Below are positions 56,402 through 64,000 of a stretch of DNA of 64,000 bases, piece by piece. A program made the translations under genes and the position numbers. Numbering within the stretch: the stretch's first letter is position 1; the number at the start of each line of letters is the position of its first letter. The DNA is from Methanosarcina barkeri 3. GTDB lineage: Archaea > Halobacteriota > Methanosarcinia > Methanosarcinales > Methanosarcinaceae. A model generated the notes under the pieces. The model was not told the origin of the DNA. It saw only the letters and a list, made by a program, of their open reading frames with translations, and searched no databases. Location of the stretch: contig NZ_CP009517.1 of assembly GCF_000970305.1 (NCBI RefSeq), positions 2,480,001-2,544,000 of the forward strand. Reading direction: 5' to 3'.

Positions 56402-56700
56402 GAAAGGATCCTTTGATCCTTTTTCCGTTTTAAGTTACTAAACTGGCGTTTTTGATTGCTAACATTTTTTATCGTTAATTACTATGCTTGTCGAATTAAG
56501 CTGGTTAATTCACTAAAGATTTTAAAATTTTATTACAGCCTGCGATTTTTAAAAACTTGTGGAGCTATATTAAACTCAGGCATTACGCCAATGTAATTTC
56601 CAGTTATGCAGTTAATACTCGATTTATAACGTTATGACAATTCTATAGAAATATACCCGATTTATAATGTTATAACAGTTCCGTAGAAACATAAAAAGCT
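56402..56700. repeat. Gap with 38-bp duplication
   Basis: The segment CGATTTATAACGTTATGACA (56620) recurs as CGATTTATAATGTTATAACA (56658), offset 38 bp. A hairpin/T-rich region right after the rubrerythrin-like stop (GGATCCTTTGATCCTTTTT) is a likely terminator. Confidence 0.5.
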
Positions 56701-57137
56701 GAATTCTCTCAGGCATGCAATTTTATATTATTTCGAGAAATATAGTTTGGGTCTGAAAACTCTTCCTGGATTCCGTATGTATTTTAATCAGAAAAAACGG
56801 TAGAATATCGGGTTCTTCACCTTCTGCATTGGGGTCTAATTTCAGGGGAAGCTGAACTAGAACCAGGGGGAACTAAACCAGAACTTGCTTTATCTGCTAA
56901 CTGGTTCAGTAATTTATCGGCTCTAATCTATGAACTTAGCTTTTGCTTCCTATTTTCAATACCAGTAGGTTAAGTTATTGTATTAAATCCAAGACAGGCA
57001 GTAGTAAAACTGTAAAAAAGACATCAAATGAAGTAAATTTTGAAAAATAACTATTAAATCGAGAAGATTCAAATTAAAGATTAAACTAAACAATCCAGAA
57101 GTAGATATGAGTTAACTAAGTTAAAGGAGTGTATAAT
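56701..57137. other. Gap upstream of sulfite-reductase-like gene
   Basis: AT-rich, no ORF. Should contain the promoter of the next gene. Confidence 0.35.
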
Positions 57138-57815
57138 ATGGTAAGTCGTGAGTATGTGAAAGGGGATCTTCCCGAAAAAGCTGCAATTCTGCAAAGAGAT
57201 GGTGAAACGTATGCAATTGCTCCCCATATTCCTGGAGGAATCGTATATCCGGAAACTCTTAGAAAAATAGCTGACATTGCAGAAAAGTATGGGGCTGCTG
57301 CCCTTAAGATTACCTCGGCGCAGAGGATTGCAATTGTAGGGTTAAAAGAAGAAGATCTGGATGCAGCTTGGGGAGAGCTGAATCTACAACCCGGAGCTGC
57401 TATAGGACTTTGTGTCCGCAGCGTTAAGATTTGTCCCGGAACTACGTTTTGCAAGAGAGGTAAACAGGACTCAGTCGGGCTTGGATTAAAACTTGATGAA
57501 AAGTACCATGGGATGCAGCTTCCGTCCAAATTTAAAATGGGGGTTTCCGGCTGCCAGAATTCATGTTCCGAACCTATGATAAAGGATATAGGGCTAATGG
57601 GCACGGCAAAAGGCTTTACTTTGTCCGTAGGGGGAAGCGCAGGTCCCCGTCCGAGACTGGGGAGCATAGTGGCAAAAGATCTCACCGAAGAGCAGGCCCT
57701 GGATCTTGTTGAAAGGATAATCAATTTCTACAAAAAATATCCGAGGCCAAGAAGAATCGGAGAAGTTATCGACGAGATCGGGCTTGAGAAATTCAAAGAA
57801 GAAGTAGGATTGTAA
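57138..57815 (+). CDS. Small siroheme/[4Fe-4S] sulfite reductase-like protein
   Basis: A 225-residue protein with the coupled siroheme-[4Fe-4S] motif C99-x5-C105 (CPGTTFC) and C139-x3-C143 (CQNSC). The first half (AIAPHIPGGIVYPETLRKIA, ALKITSAQRIAIVGL) is the ferredoxin-like half domain. This matches small assimilatory-type sulfite reductases of methanogens, much shorter than 400+-residue enzymes. No extra ferredoxin domain is fused. Start ATG at 57138, with AAGGAG ~9 nt ahead. It may reduce sulfite or nitrite, or a related substrate; not decided by sequence. Confidence 0.85.
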   Translation: MVSREYVKGDLPEKAAILQRDGETYAIAPHIPGGIVYPETLRKIADIAEKYGAAALKITSAQRIAIVGLKEEDLDAAWGELNLQPGAAIGLCVRSVKICPGTTFCKRGKQDSVGLGLKLDEKYHGMQLPSKFKMGVSGCQNSCSEPMIKDIGLMGTAKGFTLSVGGSAGPRPRLGSIVAKDLTEEQALDLVERIINFYKKYPRPRRIGEVIDEIGLEKFKEEVGL

Positions 57816-57878
57816 AAAGCTCTCTTAGTTTTCAAAGGTTAATTTTCAAAGGCGTTTTTATTTTAGCCTATATTTGTC

Positions 57879-58192
57879 GATCAACCGTTGCGCCGGTTGA
57901 TCACGCCGATAGGGTTTGGGGATAAGATTTCCAAATTCAAATGTCATTACGGTTCTCGATCAACCGTTGCGCCGGTTGATCACGCCGATAGGGTTTGGGG
58001 ATAAGATTTCTAAATTCAAATGTCAGTACGGTTCTCGATCAACCGTTGCGCCGGTTGATCACGCCGATAGGGTTTGGGGATAAGATTTCCAAATTCAAAT
58101 GTCATTACGGTTCTCGATCAACCGTTGCGCCGGTTGATCACGCCTATAGGGTTTGGGGATAAGATTTAAAACTCAAACGCAACCGCTGAGTT
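57879..58192. repeat. 79-bp tandem repeat, four copies, each with a long palindrome
   Basis: GATCAACCG starts units at 57879, 57958, 58037 and 58116 (exact 79-bp spacing). In each the arms GATCAACCG and CGGTTGATC enclose TTGCGC. The spacer contains ATAGGGTTTGGGGATAAG. A decayed fifth copy of the palindrome (CAACCGCTGAG, TTGGTTGATC) lies at 58180. It separates the sulfite-reductase-like gene from the IS. Confidence 0.92.
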
Positions 58193-58218
58193 GGTTGATC
58201 AGCTGTCATGACTGTTTA

Positions 58219-59691
58219 GAGACTGTTTCATGCGTCATCGGTTAAGCATTAAATTCCCTCTCTTGTACATGTTTTTATAATAATACCTAAATATCTCTGT
58301 ATCTATGTCTCCTCGTCCCCTACCTACTCTTGAAGACTCTCTTCGGGAAATGTTTCCCGAAGAGTGGTTAAGGCAAACTGCCAAAGAAACTGGTCTTATA
58401 GTACGTGAACGTAAAATTGACCCTGTCATTATCTTTTGGGTTTTAACTCTCAGTTTTGGTGTACGCTTGCAGCGTACACTTGCCAGTTTAAAACGAGAAT
58501 ATGAAACTGAGTCACAAAAAACCATAAGTGATAGCAGCTGGTACTATCGTTTTACTCCAGAACTTGTTGAGTTTCTTCACCAATGTGTAATTCATGGCAT
58601 GGAAGAACTTGCAAAAGAACCTGGTAGGAAACTTAGCAAGAAACTCGAAACCTTCCAAGATGTTGTCATTCAGGACAGCACAATTGTTCGTCTCCATTCC
58701 TCGTTAGCAGACAAGTTTCCGGCAGCAAGATCAAGAACAGTAGCTGCAGGAGTAAAAGTTGGAGTTATGGTAAGTGCAGTTGCTAATGGACCTAGAACCG
58801 TTGCTCTGTACTCTGAAAAAACAGCTGAGGTAAAGACATTAAAAATAGGTCCCTGGATCAAAGATCGTATTCTCCTTGTTGATCTTGGTTTCTACAAAAC
58901 TCAAATGTTTGCAAGAGTTGAAGAAAATGGGGGATATTTTGTATCAAGAATTAGGAAGAATATGGACCCTATTCTTGTTTCTGTTGAAGAGGGACTTTCT
59001 AAGACAAAAAGCAAAGAGTTCGCTGGAAAACCTGTTAGTGAATGTATTAAGCAACTTTCTGGAAAAGATATTGACGCAGTTGTAAAAATAGCATTCAAAA
59101 GAAGAGCGTATAAAGGCAAGCAAAAACCGGATGAGATGAGTGTACGTCTTGTTGCGGTATATAATGATGAGGACGAAAAGCACCACATATATATCACAAA
59201 CATTCAGAAAGATGTTTTGAATGCAAAAGACATTGCAAAATTATATGGGGCAAGATGGGATATAGAATTGCTGTTTAAGGAGATGAAAAGCAAATACGCT
59301 CTGGACGTTCTTGAAACAAAGAATGTGCAGGTGATTGAAGCTCTAATTTGGACAGCAATGTTGACACTAATTGTTAGCAGAAGAATTTATTCTCTTGTAA
59401 GAAACTCAACAGCTCATCCTGAAAAAATGGCTAGATATACGCAGTTACGTTGGAGTACAATATTTGCAGAGAATGCATCAGATTTGTTGACAGTAATTCT
59501 GAATAGATGTGGAATTCAGAGAACTTTTGAAACGATAATGAGTGTATATGAAAGTCAAGCATTGGATCCACATGTAAACAGAGAAAGGTTTAGAGATGAA
59601 TGGTTTGAGTAAGAAATGAAGAGACTGAATCAAAAAAAGAGTGAGAGGAGAAGGAAATAATTCCTTAACCGATGACCAATGGAGACTGTTT
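58219..59691. mobile_element. Intact IS4-family element with 10-bp target duplication
   Basis: Element ends CATGCGTCATCGGTTAAG (58229) and, on the other strand, CATTGGTCATCGGTTAAG (59681), matching at 16 of 18. Both flanks carry GAGACTGTTT (58219-58228 and 59682-59691), a 10-bp target site duplication. The element itself is 58229-59681 (1453 bp) and holds one transposase gene. Confidence 0.92.
58305..59612 (+). CDS. IS4-family (ISH8-like) transposase
   Basis: A 435-residue DDE transposase. First acid in VIQDSTIVRL, second in LLVDLGFY and the YREK-type signature YGARWDIELLFKEMKSKYAL with the third acid. Full length with a proper stop, inside an element with complete ends, so it is probably active or recently active. 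The N-terminus starts LPTLEDSLREMFPEEWLRQT. Confidence 0.93.
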   Translation: MSPRPLPTLEDSLREMFPEEWLRQTAKETGLIVRERKIDPVIIFWVLTLSFGVRLQRTLASLKREYETESQKTISDSSWYYRFTPELVEFLHQCVIHGMEELAKEPGRKLSKKLETFQDVVIQDSTIVRLHSSLADKFPAARSRTVAAGVKVGVMVSAVANGPRTVALYSEKTAEVKTLKIGPWIKDRILLVDLGFYKTQMFARVEENGGYFVSRIRKNMDPILVSVEEGLSKTKSKEFAGKPVSECIKQLSGKDIDAVVKIAFKRRAYKGKQKPDEMSVRLVAVYNDEDEKHHIYITNIQKDVLNAKDIAKLYGARWDIELLFKEMKSKYALDVLETKNVQVIEALIWTAMLTLIVSRRIYSLVRNSTAHPEKMARYTQLRWSTIFAENASDLLTVILNRCGIQRTFETIMSVYESQALDPHVNRERFRDEWFE

Positions 59692-60160
59692 AGATTTAGC
59701 AGTTATTTTCGCTCAAGCTTTTTTAAAAGGCTTGCGGGCAAGCAGTTTTTTTAGAAGGATTGTTAGAAAAATCTCGTTTGAAAATTGCATTTTACTTTTT
59801 CTTTTCCTTCACTTTTACTTTTTACTTTTTTGCCGTTTAATTTCTTATTTTACCGTCAGGAAGAATTCTATAAGATCTTAATATCCTCATTATATTATAA
59901 TTTTACTATTATTATTTGTACTTTCACTTTTTTCTTTCTCGTTTGATTGCTTTTACTCAACTCATTTTTGCAACTCAGTGGGCTTTTTAATATGTCGTTT
60001 AATAAAGATAATGTTTAAATATAATAGATACAAACACTAACAGACTATACTAACCTTATGTAGACAGTCGCTACGGCTATCATTCTGTGTTTACTATCAT
60101 TGATGTCCTGTAACGTGACAATTGTAAAAGAAGTATTGTTCCCAGTTTTTGATCCATACA
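59692..60160. other. Gap before hdrE
   Basis: AT-rich region with a T-rich stretch at 59790-59830 and a TTTAAATATAATAG TATA-like box at about 60014-60028, a likely hdrED promoter giving a leader of ~150 nt. No ORF or repeat is supported. Confidence 0.45.
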
Positions 60161-60161
60161 T

Positions 60162-60188
60162 AGGAGGAATAAATTATTAGTGAGGAAA
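60162..60188 (+). promoter_or_regulatory. Shine-Dalgarno before hdrE, spaced for an ATT start
   Basis: AGGAGGA at 60162-60168 lies 8 nt before an in-frame ATT (60176) but 20 nt before the first ATG (60188). The frame ATT-AGT-GAG-GAA-ATG is open, which would give an N-terminus MSEEMLYF. Confidence 0.5.
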
Positions 60189-60967
60189 TGCTTTATTTTT
60201 CTGGGCTCTCGGATGCATTAAGGATGACGTTTGTCCAGATTATGATATTCAGCACAATAGCTATTTTAATTTTCTTATATGGTCTGATAGGTAACTTCCA
60301 GAAATGGGGGGCAGGAGTCACAGGCTATGGTCTTGAGCCTCAGGAAGGAAAAAAAGGAAGTGCAATCACATTCTTAAAAACCTGGTGGAATCAGGTAACA
60401 GCAGAATCTCACCATCATGGAAAGCCTATTCTGGAGGTTCTTATACTTGATATCGTTTTCCAGAGGAGAATTCTCAAGAGAAGTCCTTTCCGCTGGTTCA
60501 TGCACATATTTATTTTTGGGGGCTGGATGACCCTCTTTGCTCTATCAGGAATGATGTTTGCAGTTGAAATGACCGAAAAAATCGGAATTGAACTCCCATT
60601 CACCCCCGCAGAATTTAGAGATTTTCTCTCAATTCCAAACTATATCTTCGGGTATATCCTGCTTATCGGAGTTCTTATAGCATTAGTAAGAAGACTGTTT
60701 GTCTCTGAAGTCAGGGAAGCTTCTATTATGTATGATTGGGTTTTGATCGGAGTAGTTTTCTTAGTTACTATTTCCGGTTTTATCGCCGATGGTATCAGAA
60801 CAGGTTTTATCTGGAGCTTTGGGCTTGACCCCTCAGCAGCACCACCGGCCGCTCTCTTCCACTCCATAATTTCCCTGCTCTTCTGTATCGCATTTATACC
60901 ATACAGTAAATATATTCATGTAATCGCCATACCGCTTGCACTTCTTGCAAACAAAGGAGGCGAATAA
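60188..60967 (+). CDS. hdrE: Heterodisulfide reductase subunit HdrE (membrane cytochrome b)
   Basis: A 259-residue membrane protein with about five helices (near 17-37, 112-130, 158-178, 194-212, 230-250) and His residues for heme binding ([30 protein letters not shown]). It takes electrons from methanophenazine and passes them to HdrD in the CoM-S-S-CoB reductase, a step that drives ion gradient formation. Start uncertain: ATG as given, or ATT at 60176 (see the Shine-Dalgarno entry). hdrD follows after 4 nt. Confidence 0.95.
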   Translation: MLYFSGLSDALRMTFVQIMIFSTIAILIFLYGLIGNFQKWGAGVTGYGLEPQEGKKGSAITFLKTWWNQVTAESHHHGKPILEVLILDIVFQRRILKRSPFRWFMHIFIFGGWMTLFALSGMMFAVEMTEKIGIELPFTPAEFRDFLSIPNYIFGYILLIGVLIALVRRLFVSEVREASIMYDWVLIGVVFLVTISGFIADGIRTGFIWSFGLDPSAAPPAALFHSIISLLFCIAFIPYSKYIHVIAIPLALLANKGGE

Positions 60968-60971
60968 AAAT

Positions 60972-62201
60972 ATGGCAAAACGTACCCCTTCAATCGATAC
61001 GAAGAACGTTACCGCAGTCCAGCTCATGGAACTCGATTCCTGCGTTCGCTGCGGTGAATGTGTAAAATGGTGTCCGACTTATGCCGCTTCCGGTGAGAAA
61101 CCAGGATTAGCTCCCAGAGACAAGATCCTGCGCTGGAGGCAGTACATGAACAAGTCCTATGGATTTAAAGCAAAGATCTTTGGTCCAGAGGAAATCCCTC
61201 AGTCAGAACTCGAGCAGTTTAAAGACGATGTCTATGGCTGTACTACATGTGGTGTCTGTGCAACAGTTTGTGAAGCAGGCATTAACACTGTTGAACTCTG
61301 GGAAGCTTTAAGGACAAACCTTGTCAAGAAAGGAATTGGACCTTATGGAAAGCTGGGCACGATTCCGAAATTGATAAAGCAGTACCATAACGCTTACATG
61401 CTTGACCAGAAGGACAGACTTGCCTGGGTTCCGACCGATGTTAAAATTGCAGATAAAGCAGACATCCTTTATTTCACTGGTTGTACTGCAGGATACAAGC
61501 AGCTATCTCTTGCCTTTGCGACTTCACGTGTACTTAACAAACTGGGTATTAAATTCTCCATGCTTGGAGAAGAGGAATGGTGCTGTGGTTCAAACCCTAT
61601 CAGGACAGGCCAGATAGATTATGAAGACGTAGCTCGTGAAGCTGCAAGGCATAATGTCGAAGCCATCCAGAAAAAAGGCGCCAAAAAGGTTCTCTTTGCA
61701 TGTGCAGGCTGCTTCCGTGCTGCAAAAGTCGACTGGCCCAGGCTTCTCGGCAAAGAGCTGCCTTTTGAGGTTATTCACATTACGCAGTTCCTTGCAGACC
61801 TTATAAAAGAGGACAAAATCAAATGGGAGAAGCCGATCAACAAGACGGTTACCTATCACGACCCCTGCCACCTTGGTCGCCACGTTGGTGTCTTTAATGC
61901 TCCCAGGTTTGTTCTTTCCCATATTCCGGGTGTTAAATTCGTTGAAATGGAAAGGTCAAAAGAATTCCAGCGCTGCTGTGGAGCTGGTGGTGGTGTAAAA
62001 GCAGGAATGCCTGATCTTGCTGTGGCAATTGGAGAAGCTAGAGTTAAGGACGCTCTTGAAACCGATGCAGATATCCTCTCGAGTGCATGTCCCTTCTGTA
62101 AGAGGAACCTCTCGGATGGTCGTGATTCTCTTAAAGCCGATATTGTTGTAGAGGACGTCATCGAGCTTGTTGCAGAGGCTCTGGGCCTTAGCACTACATA
62201 A
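60972..62201 (+). CDS. hdrD: Heterodisulfide reductase subunit HdrD
   Basis: A 409-residue iron-sulfur protein. Two ferredoxin-type motifs ([22 protein letters not shown]) are followed by two CCG domains: CTAGYK...[14 protein letters not shown], and [11 protein letters not shown]...[14 protein letters not shown]. The CCG cysteines bind the noncubane [4Fe-4S] cluster that reduces the mixed disulfide of coenzymes M and B. An in-frame upstream start at 60936 is not used: the ATG at 60972 has AGGAGGCGAATAAAA ahead. Pairs with HdrE. Confidence 0.98.
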   Translation: MAKRTPSIDTKNVTAVQLMELDSCVRCGECVKWCPTYAASGEKPGLAPRDKILRWRQYMNKSYGFKAKIFGPEEIPQSELEQFKDDVYGCTTCGVCATVCEAGINTVELWEALRTNLVKKGIGPYGKLGTIPKLIKQYHNAYMLDQKDRLAWVPTDVKIADKADILYFTGCTAGYKQLSLAFATSRVLNKLGIKFSMLGEEEWCCGSNPIRTGQIDYEDVAREAARHNVEAIQKKGAKKVLFACAGCFRAAKVDWPRLLGKELPFEVIHITQFLADLIKEDKIKWEKPINKTVTYHDPCHLGRHVGVFNAPRFVLSHIPGVKFVEMERSKEFQRCCGAGGGVKAGMPDLAVAIGEARVKDALETDADILSSACPFCKRNLSDGRDSLKADIVVEDVIELVAEALGLSTT

Positions 62202-62307
62202 GCGTGAAAATGAAGGCTGGATTTCCAGCTTTCTTATTCTTTTTTCTTTCTTTCTTTTTATTGTTATATAGCAAAACTTAAATATCGATACTTACCTCCC
62301 CTTGAAC

Positions 62308-62943
62308 ATGTATATTCCTTACGAATTTCTAGGAAAAATATTCACATATCTGGTTCTTTTTGCTCTTGCAGGAACAGGGATCGCTCTGCTCTTAGGGGCA
62401 TATTCCTTTAAAAAACGCAGGATAATCTTTCCGGGGTTCGTGCTGTTTACTCTTTATCTTTTCTATTCTCCTTCAAAATTATTGTGCAGATTTTTTAGAA
62501 TCAGGGAAAATCTTGTGGATGATATTCTTATAGATTTAAGAAATGCCTTAATGTTGGATCGCTTTGTTCACACAAAAAAGAACAGGGTTGTGTTCCTTCC
62601 TCAGTGTATGAGACACCCGGAATGCAGGGCAAGGTGTGACCCCATTCATGGTTATGAATGCAAACGTTGTGGGAAATGTGATATTTCAAAGATATATGAG
62701 GCTGCAGATAGGTACAATTTCAAGGTTTTTATAATTCCTGGAAGTAGCTTTGTAAAAAAAATCTTTAAAGAATACAGGCCTCAATCTTGCCTGGGTGTAG
62801 CCTGTTACAATGAGCTTGCAGAAGATATGCAGGAAGTATCTTTTATCCCTGTTCAGGGCGTTCTTCTCCTTCGGGATGGTTGTTTCAATACCAAAGCTGA
62901 TGTAGAAGAAATTATCCGAAAAATGGAGATGTGTAATGTATAG
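62308..62943 (+). CDS. DUF116 family protein (first of two)
   Basis: A 211-residue protein with two N-terminal membrane helices (about 10-33, 43-60) and a cysteine-rich cytoplasmic part: CMRHPECRARCDPIHGYECK, RCGKCDISKIYEAADRYNFK, CLGVACYNELAEDM. This is the DUF116 pattern, seen in methanogens; function unknown. The Cys spacing suggests metal or iron-sulfur binding. ATG at 62308 preferred to TTG at 62302. The next gene overlaps its end by 8 bp. Confidence 0.8.
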   Translation: MYIPYEFLGKIFTYLVLFALAGTGIALLLGAYSFKKRRIIFPGFVLFTLYLFYSPSKLLCRFFRIRENLVDDILIDLRNALMLDRFVHTKKNRVVFLPQCMRHPECRARCDPIHGYECKRCGKCDISKIYEAADRYNFKVFIIPGSSFVKKIFKEYRPQSCLGVACYNELAEDMQEVSFIPVQGVLLLRDGCFNTKADVEEIIRKMEMCNV

Positions 62944-63565
62944 TTTTATAGGAAAAGCTCTGCTTTTTACCATAACTTTTTCGATTTTAATCTCGATGTT
63001 TGCTCTCATAGTGAGTCGAATTAGCCTGAAAAAGAATGTATGGCTTGCAGGTTTCTTTTCAAATGTACTTGATTTTTTTTATTTGCCCATAAAATACTTT
63101 TTCTGTAAACTATCAGATCCACGAATCCTGGATAAGTGGATAGTATCTTTGAAGAACATAGCTAATGCCTCAGATTTCTCAAAAACTAAAAATCGCATAA
63201 TTATTGTTCCGCATTGTGTGCGTGCGTTAGATTGCCCTGCGTCGTCAACAGTCTTAGGAATTCAATGCCGGGACTGCGGGAAGTGCATTGTATCTCAATT
63301 AAGAAAAGATGCCAAAAAATATGGATACGACTTATATATAACTACCGGCTCTTCAGCTATTGCTAATATCCTTAAACATAAACCTGCAGATGGTATACTT
63401 GGAATAGCATGTGATTACGAAATAAACAAAGGAATGTGCGCTTTAAATGGGAAAAAAGTTGTGACTTATGGTGTCCCTCTGTTGAACGATGGTTGTTATA
63501 ATACGAAAGTGGACTATGAGAAAGTAATTGAAATGCTCGAATACTTTGACAAGAAGAAGATATAA
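62936..63565 (+). CDS. DUF116 family protein (second of two)
   Basis: A 209-residue paralogue of the protein before it: two N-terminal helices, then CVRALDCPASSTVLGIQCRD, CGKCIVSQLRKDAKKYGYDL, GILGIACDYEINKGM and PLLNDGCYNTKVDYEKV. Same cysteine layout. It overlaps the first gene by 8 bp, so both are translated together and may form a heteromer. Confidence 0.8.
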   Translation: MYSFIGKALLFTITFSILISMFALIVSRISLKKNVWLAGFFSNVLDFFYLPIKYFFCKLSDPRILDKWIVSLKNIANASDFSKTKNRIIIVPHCVRALDCPASSTVLGIQCRDCGKCIVSQLRKDAKKYGYDLYITTGSSAIANILKHKPADGILGIACDYEINKGMCALNGKKVVTYGVPLLNDGCYNTKVDYEKVIEMLEYFDKKKI

Positions 63566-64000
63566 CTAAAAACTTCTCTTATCGTTATGCAAGACTGTAA
63601 CCTTTTCAATTATTGGGATTTACTTACTTCTTTTTTATTAGTGGAATTTACTTACTTCTTTTTTATTAGTGGAATTTACTTACTTCTTTTTTATTATTGG
63701 GACTTACGCACTGATGTACAAAATCAACTTCAATAGCCATAATTGTTCAGTACTTGGTATAAGTGATGTAAGGATGAGTTTTCGATCAGAAGTACAGCTT
63801 CATTAGTTTACCGTATCTTGAATAATGGTTTTCTTTTTATATTTTTATATATAATGAAATTATCTACCAGGACCTGAGCATCTATCATGGCATGGTCACT
63901 CTTCTTTATTTAAAGATATTCCGAAAATGTTATCAATAAAAACATTGATTTTTCAAAAACAATGCAGACAATCGTTTATAATCATTTAGTCTGTTTATTT
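63566..64000. repeat. 28-bp tandem repeat and AT-rich end of window
   Basis: Three copies of ATTAGTGGAATTTACTTACT then TCTTTTTT at about 63609, 63637 and 63665, with a partial fourth at 63693. The rest to the window end is AT-rich with no supported gene. Confidence 0.75.

Noticed and set aside
57879-58192. CRISPR array
   Set aside because: Units are 79 bp with identical spacers and no cas genes are nearby; a plain tandem repeat.

Overview
The window is a piece of a Methanosarcina chromosome (Archaea, Euryarchaeota). This rests on the HdrED heterodisulfide reductase, the two-subunit pyruvate carboxylase PycAB with BirA, tandem-domain Methanosarcina-type S-layer proteins, an archaeal histone, and archaeal replication and translation genes (PriS, GINS, MCM, RfcS, aIF2-alpha, eL42, eS27, Nop10, aPelota). 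Genes sit in long AT-rich gaps that carry many short tandem repeats. I cannot fix the species from the sequence alone.

Layout. (1) 1-3763, minus strand: an iron-only nitrogenase operon anfI1-anfI2-anfD-anfG-anfK (anfK runs off the left edge). No Fe-protein gene (anfH) precedes it. A promoter and a strong Shine-Dalgarno about 370 nt upstream lead only to a tiny or absent ORF. (2) 5-7 kb: an orphan formylmethanofuran dehydrogenase subunit B paralogue that seems to lack the Mo/W-binding Cys, then a CamH-like gamma-carbonic anhydrase. (3) 7-16 kb: an accessory zone with two copies of a roughly 0.8-0.9 kb dispersed non-coding repeat, a MITE, a hemerythrin-like protein, a secreted protein, two paralogous RelBE-like toxin-antitoxin pairs with apparently leaderless promoters, a small tyrosine recombinase, gene fragments and an alpha/beta hydrolase. 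(4) 16.7-23.2 kb: tRNA-Ser(CGA), then minus-strand information-processing genes: EndoQ with a C-terminal PIP box, a PAC2 protein, Nop10, aIF2-alpha, eS27, eL42, GINS and PriS.

(5) 23.6-30 kb: a second accessory zone with a minisatellite, a formylglycine-generating-enzyme (FGE)-like protein that keeps both catalytic-type cysteines, a 5'-truncated EACC1-like adaptor next to a caspase-like protease cut off by a deleted IS copy, a secreted zinc phospholipase C-like protein behind a long 5' hairpin, an anchored unknown protein, and a second FGE-like gene broken by two identical A-run slips. This looks like the wreck of a caspase/EACC1/FGE conflict module. (6) 30-49.7 kb: an RqcH/NEMF-Pelota ribosome-rescue operon, an S-layer protein with two nearly identical halves, a DUF1614 membrane protein, a DacZ-type diadenylate cyclase, ThpR, RfcS, a small-export-family membrane protein, a histone, a methyltransferase, and the pycB-pycA-birA operon (with a BirA-box-like site upstream) ending in a single-domain S-layer-like protein. 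(7) 50-64 kb: two coiled-coil proteins, DUF424, MCM, TrmJ, a frameshifted ferredoxin, a rubrerythrin-like protein, a small siroheme sulfite-reductase-like protein, an intact IS4-family element with a 10-bp target duplication, hdrED and two tandem DUF116 proteins.

How they work together. HdrED is the terminal step of membrane electron transport in methylotrophic and aceticlastic methanogenesis. PycAB makes oxaloacetate and needs biotin attached by BirA, which also has a DNA-binding domain. The anf operon supplies Mo- and V-independent nitrogen fixation with its own PII-type regulators. PriS, GINS, MCM, RfcS and PCNA-binding EndoQ form a scattered replication and repair set.
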